From assembly GCF_900111935.1 (NCBI RefSeq), contig NZ_FOYN01000003.1:710149-774148 (forward strand): a DNA stretch of 64,000 bases. Direction: 5' to 3'. The position numbers and the translations under genes are program-made. The DNA comes from Halorubrum sodomense. Lineage in GTDB: Archaea; Halobacteriota; Halobacteria; Halobacteriales; Haloferacaceae. The notes under the pieces were generated by a model. It did no database searches. It was given only the letters and a program-made list of their open reading frames with translations, and was not told the DNA's origin. Position 1 is the stretch's first letter; each line of letters begins with the position of its first letter. This document shows positions 8,510-15,758 of this stretch, in pieces.

Positions 8510-9040
8510 TCACTCCGGGTCCGGAACCAACGAGGACCCGACGGAGCGCTCGACGTATAAGAGCGCCACCAGTCCGAGGATGATGACGGTGTACGACACC
8601 GCTGCGAACAGCGCCCCCTCGGTCGAGGCGTACTCGGAGGTGCGGAAGATGATCACCTTCCGGACCATCGCGATGACGCCGGTGTATATCACCAGTCTGA
8701 CGATCCGTCGAGTGTCGCTCTGTTCGATGTAAGCGACGACCGTCTCGTACACCTCGACGATGATGAGCAGCAGCAGGCCGGTCTCGATGAAGCCGATAAC
8801 CGTGTTCGGGTCGGTGATCGCGCCGGTGGGGACGGACTCGGCGATCTGGATCGCGAGATCGACGACGCCGATGCCGAAGAGCAGGGCGAAAAGCGCCGCC
8901 GCGGCCAGTTCGACGCCGTGGATGAAGCGGTTCGTCGCGGCGGAGACGCGGTCGCCGCGCGCCTTCGCGACGGACGGGTCGGGCGTCCGGTCCGGCGAGG
9001 ACGGGTCGTCCGGCGGGTCGGCCGGGGGCGAGTCTGCCAT
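8510..9040 (-). CDS. PsiE-like membrane protein (phosphate-starvation-inducible family)
   Basis: A proline/aspartate-rich cytoplasmic leader of about 40 residues precedes four predicted membrane helices with the family pattern FIETGLLLLIIVEVYETV and a basic loop (RRIVRLVIYTGVIAMVRKVI). These are features of the PsiE family, which is induced by phosphate starvation in E. coli; its molecular role is unknown. It lies 69 bases downstream of the gatE stop on the same strand, so co-transcription with gatE is possible. Confidence 0.75.
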   Translation of the reverse strand: MADSPPADPPDDPSSPDRTPDPSVAKARGDRVSAATNRFIHGVELAAAALFALLFGIGVVDLAIQIAESVPTGAITDPNTVIGFIETGLLLLIIVEVYETVVAYIEQSDTRRIVRLVIYTGVIAMVRKVIIFRTSEYASTEGALFAAVSYTVIILGLVALLYVERSVGSSLVPDPE

Positions 9041-9109
9041 CTGGATTCCCTCGTGGCGAAGCAGGTCCTCCCGACACGTAAAGAGCGGGCCTAACCGACC
9101 CAGCGCACG

Positions 9110-10993
9110 CTACGAGCGCTTGCCTATCTCCTCGCGCAACACGTCGGAGACGACCTCGCCGTCGGCCTTCCCGCGGAGCGCGCCCATCGCCTCGCCCATC
9201 AGCCCGGAGAACGCGCCCATCCCCTCGGCCTCGATCTGGTCGGCGTTGCGCTCAACGACCTCCGCGACCGCCTCGCGGACCTCGTCCTCGCTCACGCCCG
9301 AGAGGCCCGCCTCCTCGACGGCCTCCGCGGCGGACAGCTCGGGGTCCTCCGCGAGCGTCGTCAGCACCTCGGGGACCCCCTCCTTCGCGAGGTCGCCGTC
9401 CTCGACGAGGTCGAACAGGGCCAGGAAGTGGTCGTCGCTGAGCGCCTCCACGGGCGCGCCGTCGCGCCGTATCTCGGTCGTCGTCGACGCCAGCGTCGAC
9501 GCCGCGAAGGTGGGGTCGACGCCGCGCTCGACCGCCGCCTCGAACAGCGGGAACCGCTGGCCGAACGCGACCTGCTCGGCGAGGCCCGCGTCGAGGCCGA
9601 ACTCGTCGGCGTACCGCGCCGCCTTCTCGTCGAGCAGTTCCGGCGTCTCCACGTCCGAGGGGTCGGGCTCGACCGGCGGCACGTCCGTCTCGGGGTACAT
9701 CCGCGCGGCGCCCGGCAGCGGCCGAAGGTAGCGCGTGGTCCCGTCGTCGTTCGCGCCGCGGGTCTCCTCGGGGACGCCCTCGATGGCGGTCTCGGCGCGC
9801 TCGGCGGCCGCCTCGATCGCGAGGTCGGCGGTCTCGGGGTCGGCCGCGACGATGGCGACCGCGTCGCCCTCGCCCGCGCCGACCGCGTCGCGGAGCGCGT
9901 CGACCTCCGCCTCGGTGACGCCGTACGCCGGCAGCTCGTCGGTGTGGAAGATGCCGCCCGCGCCGTGGCGCTTCGCGTGGTCCGAGAGCTCGGTCCCGAG
10001 CCGGCGGTCCGGCTGAATCTCGCGGCCGACGAGCCCGTCGAAGCCGAACAGCGGGGCCGCGGTCACCTTCCCGCCGGCGTCGAGCGCGCCGCGGATGACC
10101 CCCGACTCCGTGTCGGCGAAGACGTCGGTCACGTCGGCGACGTCGCCGACGCTCGCGTCGCGCTCACGGAGCTCGTCGCGGATCCCCAAGAGTTCGGCCT
10201 GCCGCCCGACCTCGCCGCGGACGATGTCCTCGATCCCCTGGAGGTCCTGGACGCCCTTCACCTCGACGCGGGCCCCCTCCTCGATGGAGACGTTCACGTC
10301 CTGGCGGATCGTGCCGAGGCCGCGCTTCACCGCGCCCGTCGAGCGGAGCAGCATCCCGATGCGCTCGGCGGCCTGGCGCGCGCCCTCGGGGCTCCGGATG
10401 TCCGGGCCCGTCCCGATTTCGACGAGGGGGACGCCGAGGCGGTCGAGCGAGTAGACGACGCCGTCGTCGGTCTCCTCGACGCGCTTCGCGGACTCCTCTT
10501 CGAGCATGAGGTCGACGACCGACACCGACCCCGACTCCGTCTCGATCTCGCCGTCCTGCCCGAGGAGGATCGAGCGCTGGAAGCCGGAGGTGTTCGAGCC
10601 ATCGATGACGAGCTTCCGCATGACGTGCGCCTGGTCGACGACCGAGAGGTCGAGCAGGTCGGCGATCTGGAGCGCCACGGAGAGCGCCTCGCCGTCGACG
10701 CGCCGCGGCGGCTCGTCGTCCTCCTCGACGAGGCAGGTGGTGTCGTACGCGAGGTAGGTGAACTCGCGGTCGACGCGGCTCTCCTCCATCGCGGCGTCGT
10801 CGAGCTCGCCCAACTCGCTCTTCGTCGGGTGGAGCTTGCGGGTGATCGACCGGTCGGACTCCTCGGGGTCGCGCTCGACAGTCGGGGAGTCGCAGAACAG
10901 CTTGGTCTCGGTGTCGAGCTGCTGGTGGATCTCCAGCCCGGCGACGAGCCCCAGCTCCTCGTAGTCGTACTCGGGGGTCGCGTCCGTACTCAT
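9110..10993 (-). CDS. gatE: Glutamyl-tRNA(Gln) amidotransferase subunit E
   Basis: GatE is the archaeal tRNA-recognising kinase subunit of GatDE. It phosphorylates Glu mischarged on tRNA-Gln and amidates it with ammonia from GatD. Length (627) and N-terminus (LGLVAGLEIHQQLDTETKLFC) are typical, as are the LHPTKSELGELD and REIQPDRRLG motifs and the C-terminal YqeY-like domain ending VLREEIGKRS. It also contains the archaeal-specific aspartyl-tRNA-synthetase-like insertion. gatD is not in the window, which is usual. A TATA-like box (actaaaagg on the plus strand, about 11018-11026) sits at promoter distance upstream. Confidence 0.95.
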   Translation of the reverse strand: MSTDATPEYDYEELGLVAGLEIHQQLDTETKLFCDSPTVERDPEESDRSITRKLHPTKSELGELDDAAMEESRVDREFTYLAYDTTCLVEEDDEPPRRVDGEALSVALQIADLLDLSVVDQAHVMRKLVIDGSNTSGFQRSILLGQDGEIETESGSVSVVDLMLEEESAKRVEETDDGVVYSLDRLGVPLVEIGTGPDIRSPEGARQAAERIGMLLRSTGAVKRGLGTIRQDVNVSIEEGARVEVKGVQDLQGIEDIVRGEVGRQAELLGIRDELRERDASVGDVADVTDVFADTESGVIRGALDAGGKVTAAPLFGFDGLVGREIQPDRRLGTELSDHAKRHGAGGIFHTDELPAYGVTEAEVDALRDAVGAGEGDAVAIVAADPETADLAIEAAAERAETAIEGVPEETRGANDDGTTRYLRPLPGAARMYPETDVPPVEPDPSDVETPELLDEKAARYADEFGLDAGLAEQVAFGQRFPLFEAAVERGVDPTFAASTLASTTTEIRRDGAPVEALSDDHFLALFDLVEDGDLAKEGVPEVLTTLAEDPELSAAEAVEEAGLSGVSEDEVREAVAEVVERNADQIEAEGMGAFSGLMGEAMGALRGKADGEVVSDVLREEIGKRS

Positions 10994-11017
10994 TACGCCA
11001 CACTCCGACGGCGCGCG

Positions 11018-11026
11018 ACTAAAAGG
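11018..11026 (-). promoter_or_regulatory. Probable TATA box of gatE
   Basis: Read on the minus strand the site is ccttttagt, 25-33 bases before the gatE ATG, which fits a leaderless haloarchaeal transcript. Confidence 0.5.
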
Positions 11027-11070
11027 GTGGCAGTTCGCGCGAACGACATAGGATCCGGACCGTCGATACT

Positions 11071-11079
11071 ATTTATAAA
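11071..11079 (+). promoter_or_regulatory. TATA-like box upstream of repeat copy A
   Basis: The A/T-only stretch atttataaa matches the haloarchaeal TATA consensus and sits 11 bases before the conserved start of the repeat (ggtggcgcg at 11090). Repeat copy C has a similar A/T-rich box at the same relative place. This supports transcription of the element on the plus strand. Confidence 0.5.
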
Positions 11080-11089
11080 CCACAGGTGC

Positions 11090-11360
11090 GGTGGCGCGTG
11101 CCTGCGAGCGGCCGACAGGCCGCGAGTAGCACGCGCGAGGGAGTCGGTGGTCCGGAGCGAAGCGGAGGGCCACCGACGAGGCTGGGGAGGCGTGAGGCCG
11201 CGGTGCTGTGCGGTGCGGGGTGGGACGCAAAGGGGCAGCCGGGAGGGCGGCGCAGACGACGTAAGCACCACAGCGAGCAGCGCGAGCGAGGAGCGCAACG
11301 AGTGTGCGCCGCCCTCCCGGCTGGGGCTTTGGCGGTGTTCGCCACCGATCCGCGGGCAGG
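11090..11360 (+). repeat. Dispersed structured repeat, copy A (candidate non-coding RNA)
   Basis: This is the most complete of three related elements in the window. In order it shows: an outer helix gcgcgtgc/gcacgcgc enclosing a gcggcc-gaca-ggccgc hairpin; an 11-bp helix (11143-11153 with 11167-11177) closed by the loop ggagcgaagcgga; conserved blocks gacgaggctggggagg and gggacgcaaaggggcag; and a perfect 19-bp helix (11236-11254 with 11305-11323) enclosing gacgtaagcacc and gaggagcgcaacgag. The block ctggggctttggcggtgttc follows. Helix arms differ from the other copies but remain complementary, so the selected object is probably an RNA fold. The open frames on either strand are by-products of high GC. 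I cannot name the family. Confidence 0.6.
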
Positions 11361-11454
11361 AGTTTATAAACGACTGACTGGAGCTTTGGCGGTGTTCGCC
11401 GCCGATCTGCGAGCAACAATTTATAAGCGAACGGCTGGAGCTTTGGCGGTGTTC
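11321..11454 (+). repeat. 57-bp tandem repeat of the 3' tail of repeat copy A
   Basis: The tail block ctggrgctttggcggtgttc recurs at 11321, 11378 and 11435, exactly 57 bases apart; the third copy ends after the block. Each full unit carries a TATA-like motif (tttataaa at 11363, tttataag at 11420). The array is therefore a string of tail segments alternating with promoter-like boxes. Confidence 0.85.
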
Positions 11455-11570
11455 AGGACCACGGCATTCCGATCGTAGCTGTCGCTCGTCGCGTAGCGGT
11501 CGAAAGGAATTGTGCGTGGGTGCTGTCGTGTAGACAACACCGTACATCGTGGGGGTGTACCCCGTGCGAT
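11455..11570. other. Intergenic stretch between repeat A and tRNA-Leu
   Basis: No gene is visible. A short hairpin, gggg-tgta-cccc at 11552-11563, lies just past the 3' end of the tRNA on its strand and could help transcript ending or processing. Confidence 0.4.
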
Positions 11571-11654
11571 GCGTGGGACCGGATTTGAACCGGCGGACCT
11601 CTACAGGACAGCGCCCTCAACGCTGCGCCGTTGGCCTGGCTTGGCTACCCACGC
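11571..11654 (-). tRNA. tRNA-Leu (anticodon GAG)
   Basis: The 84-nt minus-strand sequence folds as a class II tRNA: the acceptor stem GCGTGGG pairs with CCCACGC, the T arm contains GGTTCAAATCC, and a long variable arm follows the anticodon stem. The anticodon loop TTGAGGG reads GAG, decoding CUC/CUU leucine. CCA is not encoded. No intron is seen. A TATA-like run (cttttaattag on the minus strand, about 11691-11701) lies about 40 bases upstream. Confidence 0.95.
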
Positions 11655-11852
11655 TCGCGGTGTTCTGTCGCGTCTCCACGTACCTCTCCCCTAATTAAAA
11701 GCCCTTCCATTCGGCGGGACCGTGGCGGGGTTTCGCAGACGGCGGTCGAGCGAGCGACGGCGCGGCGACCGCGAGCGGAACGCGCCGACTACAACCGGCA
11801 CGCCTCGACCGCAACCGGCACGCGTTTGGGGGTCGCGTTCCACCCCACGAGT

Positions 11853-12413
11853 ATGTCCGACTGGGCCCGCGAGAACGTCTCCGTCCTGACCGCCGTCGCC
11901 TCCGTCGTCGCGCTCGCGCTCGTCTTCGGCGCGGTCGGGGGCGCGATCCCGAGTTCGCTCCTCCCGCGCGCGAGCGACGCCGTCCTCGCCGCGATCCCGC
12001 ACTTCAACGCCGCCGTCTCCCTCACCGCCATCGCGACGATCCTGCTCGGCTGGCGTGCCATCTCCCGGGGGAACATCGAGCGCCACCGGAACTTTATGGT
12101 GACCTCGTTCGCGCTGTTCGCCGCGTTCCTCGGCGCGTACCTCTACCGGCTGGTCCACGTCGGGACGACCGAGTTCCCCGGGCCGGAGCTCGTCTACTCG
12201 TACGTCTACCTCCCCTTCCTGGCGATCCACATCCTGCTCGCCATCGTCTGCGTCCCGTTCGTCTTCCACGCGCTCTTCCTCGCCGCGACCCGGCCGTACG
12301 AGGAGATCTACCACACCCGCCACTCGCAGGTCGGACTGGTCGGCGCCGTCCTCTGGCTGATCTCCTTTACGATGGGGATCGGCGTGTACCTGATGCTGTA
12401 TCACCTGTACTGA
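11853..12413 (+). CDS. DUF420 family membrane protein
   Basis: The 186-residue protein has five hydrophobic helices and conserved histidines and arginines between them (HFNA, ERHRNFM, YRLVH, HTRHSQ). This pattern belongs to DUF420, a family often encoded near heme-copper oxidase or SCO genes; its role is unproven. The ATG of MSDWARENVS was chosen because the upstream frame codes for no plausible sequence. It converges with the halocyanin gene 27 bases downstream, which fits a loose link to copper/respiratory metabolism. Confidence 0.85.
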   Translation: MSDWARENVSVLTAVASVVALALVFGAVGGAIPSSLLPRASDAVLAAIPHFNAAVSLTAIATILLGWRAISRGNIERHRNFMVTSFALFAAFLGAYLYRLVHVGTTEFPGPELVYSYVYLPFLAIHILLAIVCVPFVFHALFLAATRPYEEIYHTRHSQVGLVGAVLWLISFTMGIGVYLMLYHLY

Positions 12414-12440
12414 ACGACGAGAACGGTTCGGTTCGGTCTG

Positions 12441-13529
12441 CTACGCGGTCCGGTTCCGCTCGGCCTTCTTGTGTGCAGCGTAGAACAGCGGGACGAGGAG
12501 CGCGCCGGCGAAGCCGAAGCCGAGCGCCAGCGTGCCGATGTCGCTCGCGGAGAGGCCGCTCCCGCCGCCCCCGCCGCCAGAGCCGCCGTCACCGCCGTCG
12601 CCGCCGATGAGGTCGTCGGCGACGGCGCCGACCGCGACGGCCCCCTTCATCCCGACCGCCCGGTGGGGCTCGCAGACGTAGCGGAACACGTCGCCCTCGC
12701 CGGCGTCCGCAAACGTGTACTCGAAGGTCGCTCCCGCCTCCGAGACCGGCTCCCCGCTGTCGAAGGTACCGTTCTCCTCGACGACGTTGTGGCCGCCGCC
12801 CTGTCCGGTCCACTCCCAGATCACCGTCGTTCCGGGGTCGACCAGAATCGCGGGCGGATCGAACCGCAGGCCGTTCTCGCCCGCGCCGACCGAGACGGTG
12901 ACCTCGCTCTGCCCGCGGAGGTCGCGCGTCCCCTCGTAGTTGCCGACGTTCGCGAACCAGTCCCCGTATCCGGCCGGTTCGCCGCCGGATCCGCCCGACC
13001 CGCCTGACCCGCCGCTACCCCCCGCTTGCGGGTCGACGAGCTCGTCGTCGACGGAGCCGACCGCGACGGCGCCCTTCATCCCGATCGCCCGGTGCGGGCC
13101 GCAGTAGTAGTTGAACGTGTCGCCGTCCGCGGCGTTGTCGAACGTGTATTCGAAGGTCGTCCCCTGCTCGGAGACCGCCGACCCGCTGTCGAAGGTGCCG
13201 TCTTGCGCGACGACGTTGTGACCGCCGCCCTGGCCGGTCCACTCCCAGACCACGGTCGCGCCCGGGTCGATGAGGATGGCGGCGGGACCGAACCGGAGTC
13301 CGTTCTCGCCCGCGCCGACCTGAACGGTGACCTCGTCCTGCCCGCGGTAGTCGTGGGTGCCGTCGTAGTTGCTGACGCCGTCGAGCCAGCCACCGTACTG
13401 GGCGGCCGCGGTCCCGCTGCCGGCGGCGACTCCCGCGGTGACCGCCGCCCCGGCGGCCCCGGCGCGGAAGAACCCGCGGCGGCTCATCGACGCGGCGGCG
13501 TCCTCGGCGGCGTCGGCGTTCCGTGTCAT
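12441..13529 (-). CDS. Halocyanin with two blue-copper domains and C-terminal membrane anchor
   Basis: This is an exported electron carrier. A twin-arginine signal (SRRGFFRAG, then an Ala/Gly-rich hydrophobic stretch) is followed by two halocyanin domains of about 120 residues each. Each has the copper ligands: His in GGHNVV, then Cys-His-Met in YYCGPHRAIGMKG (domain 1) and YVCEPHRAVGMKG (domain 2). A Gly/Ser linker separates them, and a transmembrane helix with a basic end anchors the protein outside the membrane. ATG at 13529 gives the Tat leader; the reading frame continues upstream only as antisense of purF. Haloarchaeal halocyanins commonly have one domain; here it is duplicated. Confidence 0.92.
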   Translation of the reverse strand: MTRNADAAEDAAASMSRRGFFRAGAAGAAVTAGVAAGSGTAAAQYGGWLDGVSNYDGTHDYRGQDEVTVQVGAGENGLRFGPAAILIDPGATVVWEWTGQGGGHNVVAQDGTFDSGSAVSEQGTTFEYTFDNAADGDTFNYYCGPHRAIGMKGAVAVGSVDDELVDPQAGGSGGSGGSGGSGGEPAGYGDWFANVGNYEGTRDLRGQSEVTVSVGAGENGLRFDPPAILVDPGTTVIWEWTGQGGGHNVVEENGTFDSGEPVSEAGATFEYTFADAGEGDVFRYVCEPHRAVGMKGAVAVGAVADDLIGGDGGDGGSGGGGGGSGLSASDIGTLALGFGFAGALLVPLFYAAHKKAERNRTA

Positions 13530-13651
13530 GTCCCCACGTCTGACCGTGAGCGTATTTAAGCCCCCGATACGTCCCGAGCGGTCGGAGCGGCGCCGAACGT
13601 GTGCGGGGTCGCGTCCGAGGGGGCTCCGAATCGTCCGCCGGCGTTCGGGAG

Positions 13652-15151
13652 TTAATCGTCCGCCGGCGTCGCCCCTGAGACCGGCGCGTCGACGTCGCGG
13701 TCGGTCGCCTCTCCCTCCACGTCGAAGGGGTACTCGCCGGTGACGCAGCCGAGGCACAGGTCCGCCCGGCTCTCGCCGAGCGCCTCCGCGACCGCGTCGA
13801 TCGAGAGGTACGACAGCGAGTCGGCGCCGACCTCCTGACGGATCTCCTCGGTCGAGGCGTCGGCGGCGATCAGCTCGTCGCGCGTCGCCATGTCGATGCC
13901 GAAGTAGCAGGGCGCGAGGATCGGCGGCGCGCCGATCCGGAGGTGGACCTCCTCGGCACCCGCCTCGCGCACCAGCTCGACGAGCTGGGTCGAGGTCGTC
14001 CCGCGGACGATGGAGTCGTCGATGATCGTGACCGACTTCCCCTCCACCGTCGAGCGGATCGGGTTCAGCTTCAGCCGGACCGCGCGCTCCCGCTCGTCCT
14101 GCGTGGGCATGATGAACGTCCGGCCCACGTACCGGTTCTTCATCAGCCCCTCGGCGAACTCCACGCCGCCGTCGTCCGCCGCCCGCGGCTCGCCGTCGGC
14201 CGTGGTCTCGCCCGCGGCGTCGGCGTAGCCGGAGGCGAACGCGCGCCCGGAGTCGGGCACCGGCATCACCACGTCGGACTCGACGCCGGACTCCTCCCAG
14301 AGCTTCCGGCCGAGCTTCCGGCGCACCTCGTACACGAGGCTCTCGTCGATGACGGAGTCGGGGCGCGCGAAGTAGACGTGTTCGAAGAAGCAGTGGGCGG
14401 TCGCGTCGCGCTCGACCAGCTGATACGTGTCGTAGCCGGTTCCGTCGGGGTCTAAGACGACGAGCTCGCCGGGGCGGACGTCGCGGATCAGTTCGCCGTC
14501 GAGCGTGTCGATGGCGGCCGACTCGCTGGCGAGCACGTAGCCGCCGTCGATTTTCCCGAGACACAGCGGGCGGTTACCGAGCGGGTCGCGGACGCCCAGC
14601 ACGGTGTCGTCGTGGGTGATCGCCAGCGAGTAGGAGCCGTGGATGCGGTTCATCGTGTGCTTGACCGCCCGCACGAGGTCCTCTTCGAGGAGGTTACGCG
14701 CGAGGTCGTGGGCGATCACCTCGGTGTCGCCGTCGGAGGTGAACGCGTGGCCCGCCGCCGCCAGCTCCTCGCGCACCTCGTCGGCGTTCACGAGGTTGCC
14801 GTTGTGCGACAGGCCGAGCGAGCCGGATTTGAAGGAGACGGAGAACGGCTGCGCGCAGCTCTTGTCGAGGCTGCCGGCGGTCGGGTAGCGCACGTGGCCG
14901 ATGCCGGTGCCGCCCGACAGCGACGCGAGGTCCCCCTCCTCGAACGCGTCGCCGACGAGGCCGCGCTCGACGTGGCTGTGCTGTTGGAACCCGTCGTGCG
15001 TGACGATCCCGGCCGACTCCTGGCCGCGGTGTTGGAGCGCGTACAGCGCGTAGTACAGCGGTCGCGCGGCCTCCCGGTCCGCGAGCGAGACGCCGACGAC
15101 GCCGCACTTCTCCCGCGGTTCGTCGCCGCCGTAGTCCCCACCGGCGTTCAT
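13652..15151 (-). CDS. purF: Amidophosphoribosyltransferase PurF
   Basis: PurF makes phosphoribosylamine from PRPP and glutamine, the first step of purine synthesis. The N-terminal nucleophile is Cys16 (KCGVVGV), so a 15-residue propeptide must be removed. The PRPP motif is VTIIDDSIVRGTT. Cysteines in HCFFEH, PCYFG and LCLGC match the four ligands of the [4Fe-4S] cluster in Bacillus PurF, so this is the Fe-S, propeptide-bearing type. A gataaaaatcc box at 15176-15186 is the likely promoter. Confidence 0.95.
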   Translation of the reverse strand: MNAGGDYGGDEPREKCGVVGVSLADREAARPLYYALYALQHRGQESAGIVTHDGFQQHSHVERGLVGDAFEEGDLASLSGGTGIGHVRYPTAGSLDKSCAQPFSVSFKSGSLGLSHNGNLVNADEVREELAAAGHAFTSDGDTEVIAHDLARNLLEEDLVRAVKHTMNRIHGSYSLAITHDDTVLGVRDPLGNRPLCLGKIDGGYVLASESAAIDTLDGELIRDVRPGELVVLDPDGTGYDTYQLVERDATAHCFFEHVYFARPDSVIDESLVYEVRRKLGRKLWEESGVESDVVMPVPDSGRAFASGYADAAGETTADGEPRAADDGGVEFAEGLMKNRYVGRTFIMPTQDERERAVRLKLNPIRSTVEGKSVTIIDDSIVRGTTSTQLVELVREAGAEEVHLRIGAPPILAPCYFGIDMATRDELIAADASTEEIRQEVGADSLSYLSIDAVAEALGESRADLCLGCVTGEYPFDVEGEATDRDVDAPVSGATPADD

Positions 15152-15175
15152 GTACGCGAGGGTCGGGCGGGCGGC

Positions 15176-15186
15176 GATAAAAATCC
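15176..15186 (-). promoter_or_regulatory. Probable TATA box of purF
   Basis: On the minus strand the site reads ggatttttatc, 25-35 bases before the purF ATG, typical for a leaderless haloarchaeal promoter. Confidence 0.5.
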
Positions 15187-15289
15187 TCGTGTTCGTGGCG
15201 TATCCCCCCGCTTTTCGCTTCGAACTATGCGCGAACGTGTATAATCAAGGGATAGTCGCGGCGCGGTCACGCGGTCCGGGAGACGGCGG

Positions 15290-15682
15290 TCAGGGCGTCT
15301 CCTCGCCGCCGACGAACTCGTCGAGGCGCGCGAAGTAGTCCTCTCGGGGCACCTGGTACGCACCCCGGTAATCCACCTCGCCCGCGACGAACCGCTCCGC
15401 GACGTCGACCGCGCCGGCAGCACCGTCCTCACGGCTCCCGTAGGTCTCCGCGACCGCCTCGATCTCGGGCTCTAAGAACAGGACGACGTGCCACTCCTCG
15501 GTCGCGTACTGGCCCGATCCGGGCCGGGCGTTCCGGGCGCCGTTCGTCAGGTAGATGGTCGGGAGACACTCGTCGGGGAGGTCGCCGCTCCCGAAGACGT
15601 CGGGGCGGTAGACGAGGATCGCCCGCCCGCTGGGCTCCTCGTTCCACAGCCGCCACCCCTCCGGCAGCGATTCGAAGGCCAT
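15290..15682 (-). CDS. DUF5820-like protein
   Basis: The 130-residue soluble protein is of a haloarchaeal family I recognise as DUF5820-like, from the N-terminus LPEGWRLWNEEPSGRAILVYRPDVFG and the internal EEWHVVLFLEPE. No membrane segment or known catalytic motif is seen. It stands alone between purF and rqcH on the same strand. Confidence 0.75.
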   Translation of the reverse strand: MAFESLPEGWRLWNEEPSGRAILVYRPDVFGSGDLPDECLPTIYLTNGARNARPGSGQYATEEWHVVLFLEPEIEAVAETYGSREDGAAGAVDVAERFVAGEVDYRGAYQVPREDYFARLDEFVGGEETP

Positions 15683-15758
15683 GCGCCCTCCTCCGTCGCG
15701 GAGGCTTGAAAACGTCGCGCTCGGGCGATCGGCTTTGCCGTCAGTCAGCTCGACCCGT

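Noticed and set aside
11072..11371. Repeat copy A as an insertion sequence
   Set aside because: No transposase or terminal inverted repeats are visible; the tttataaac direct repeat alone is weak because it is also a TATA consensus.
11069..11547. Several open frames on both strands over repeat copy A (also over copies B and C)
   Set aside because: They overlap each other in all frames, have no homology pattern I recognise, and follow the structured repeat; frames differ between copies while helices are kept.
13530..14564. Extension of the halocyanin frame by 345 codons upstream
   Set aside because: The extension is an out-of-frame reading of purF on the same strand; the Tat signal defines the start at 13529.
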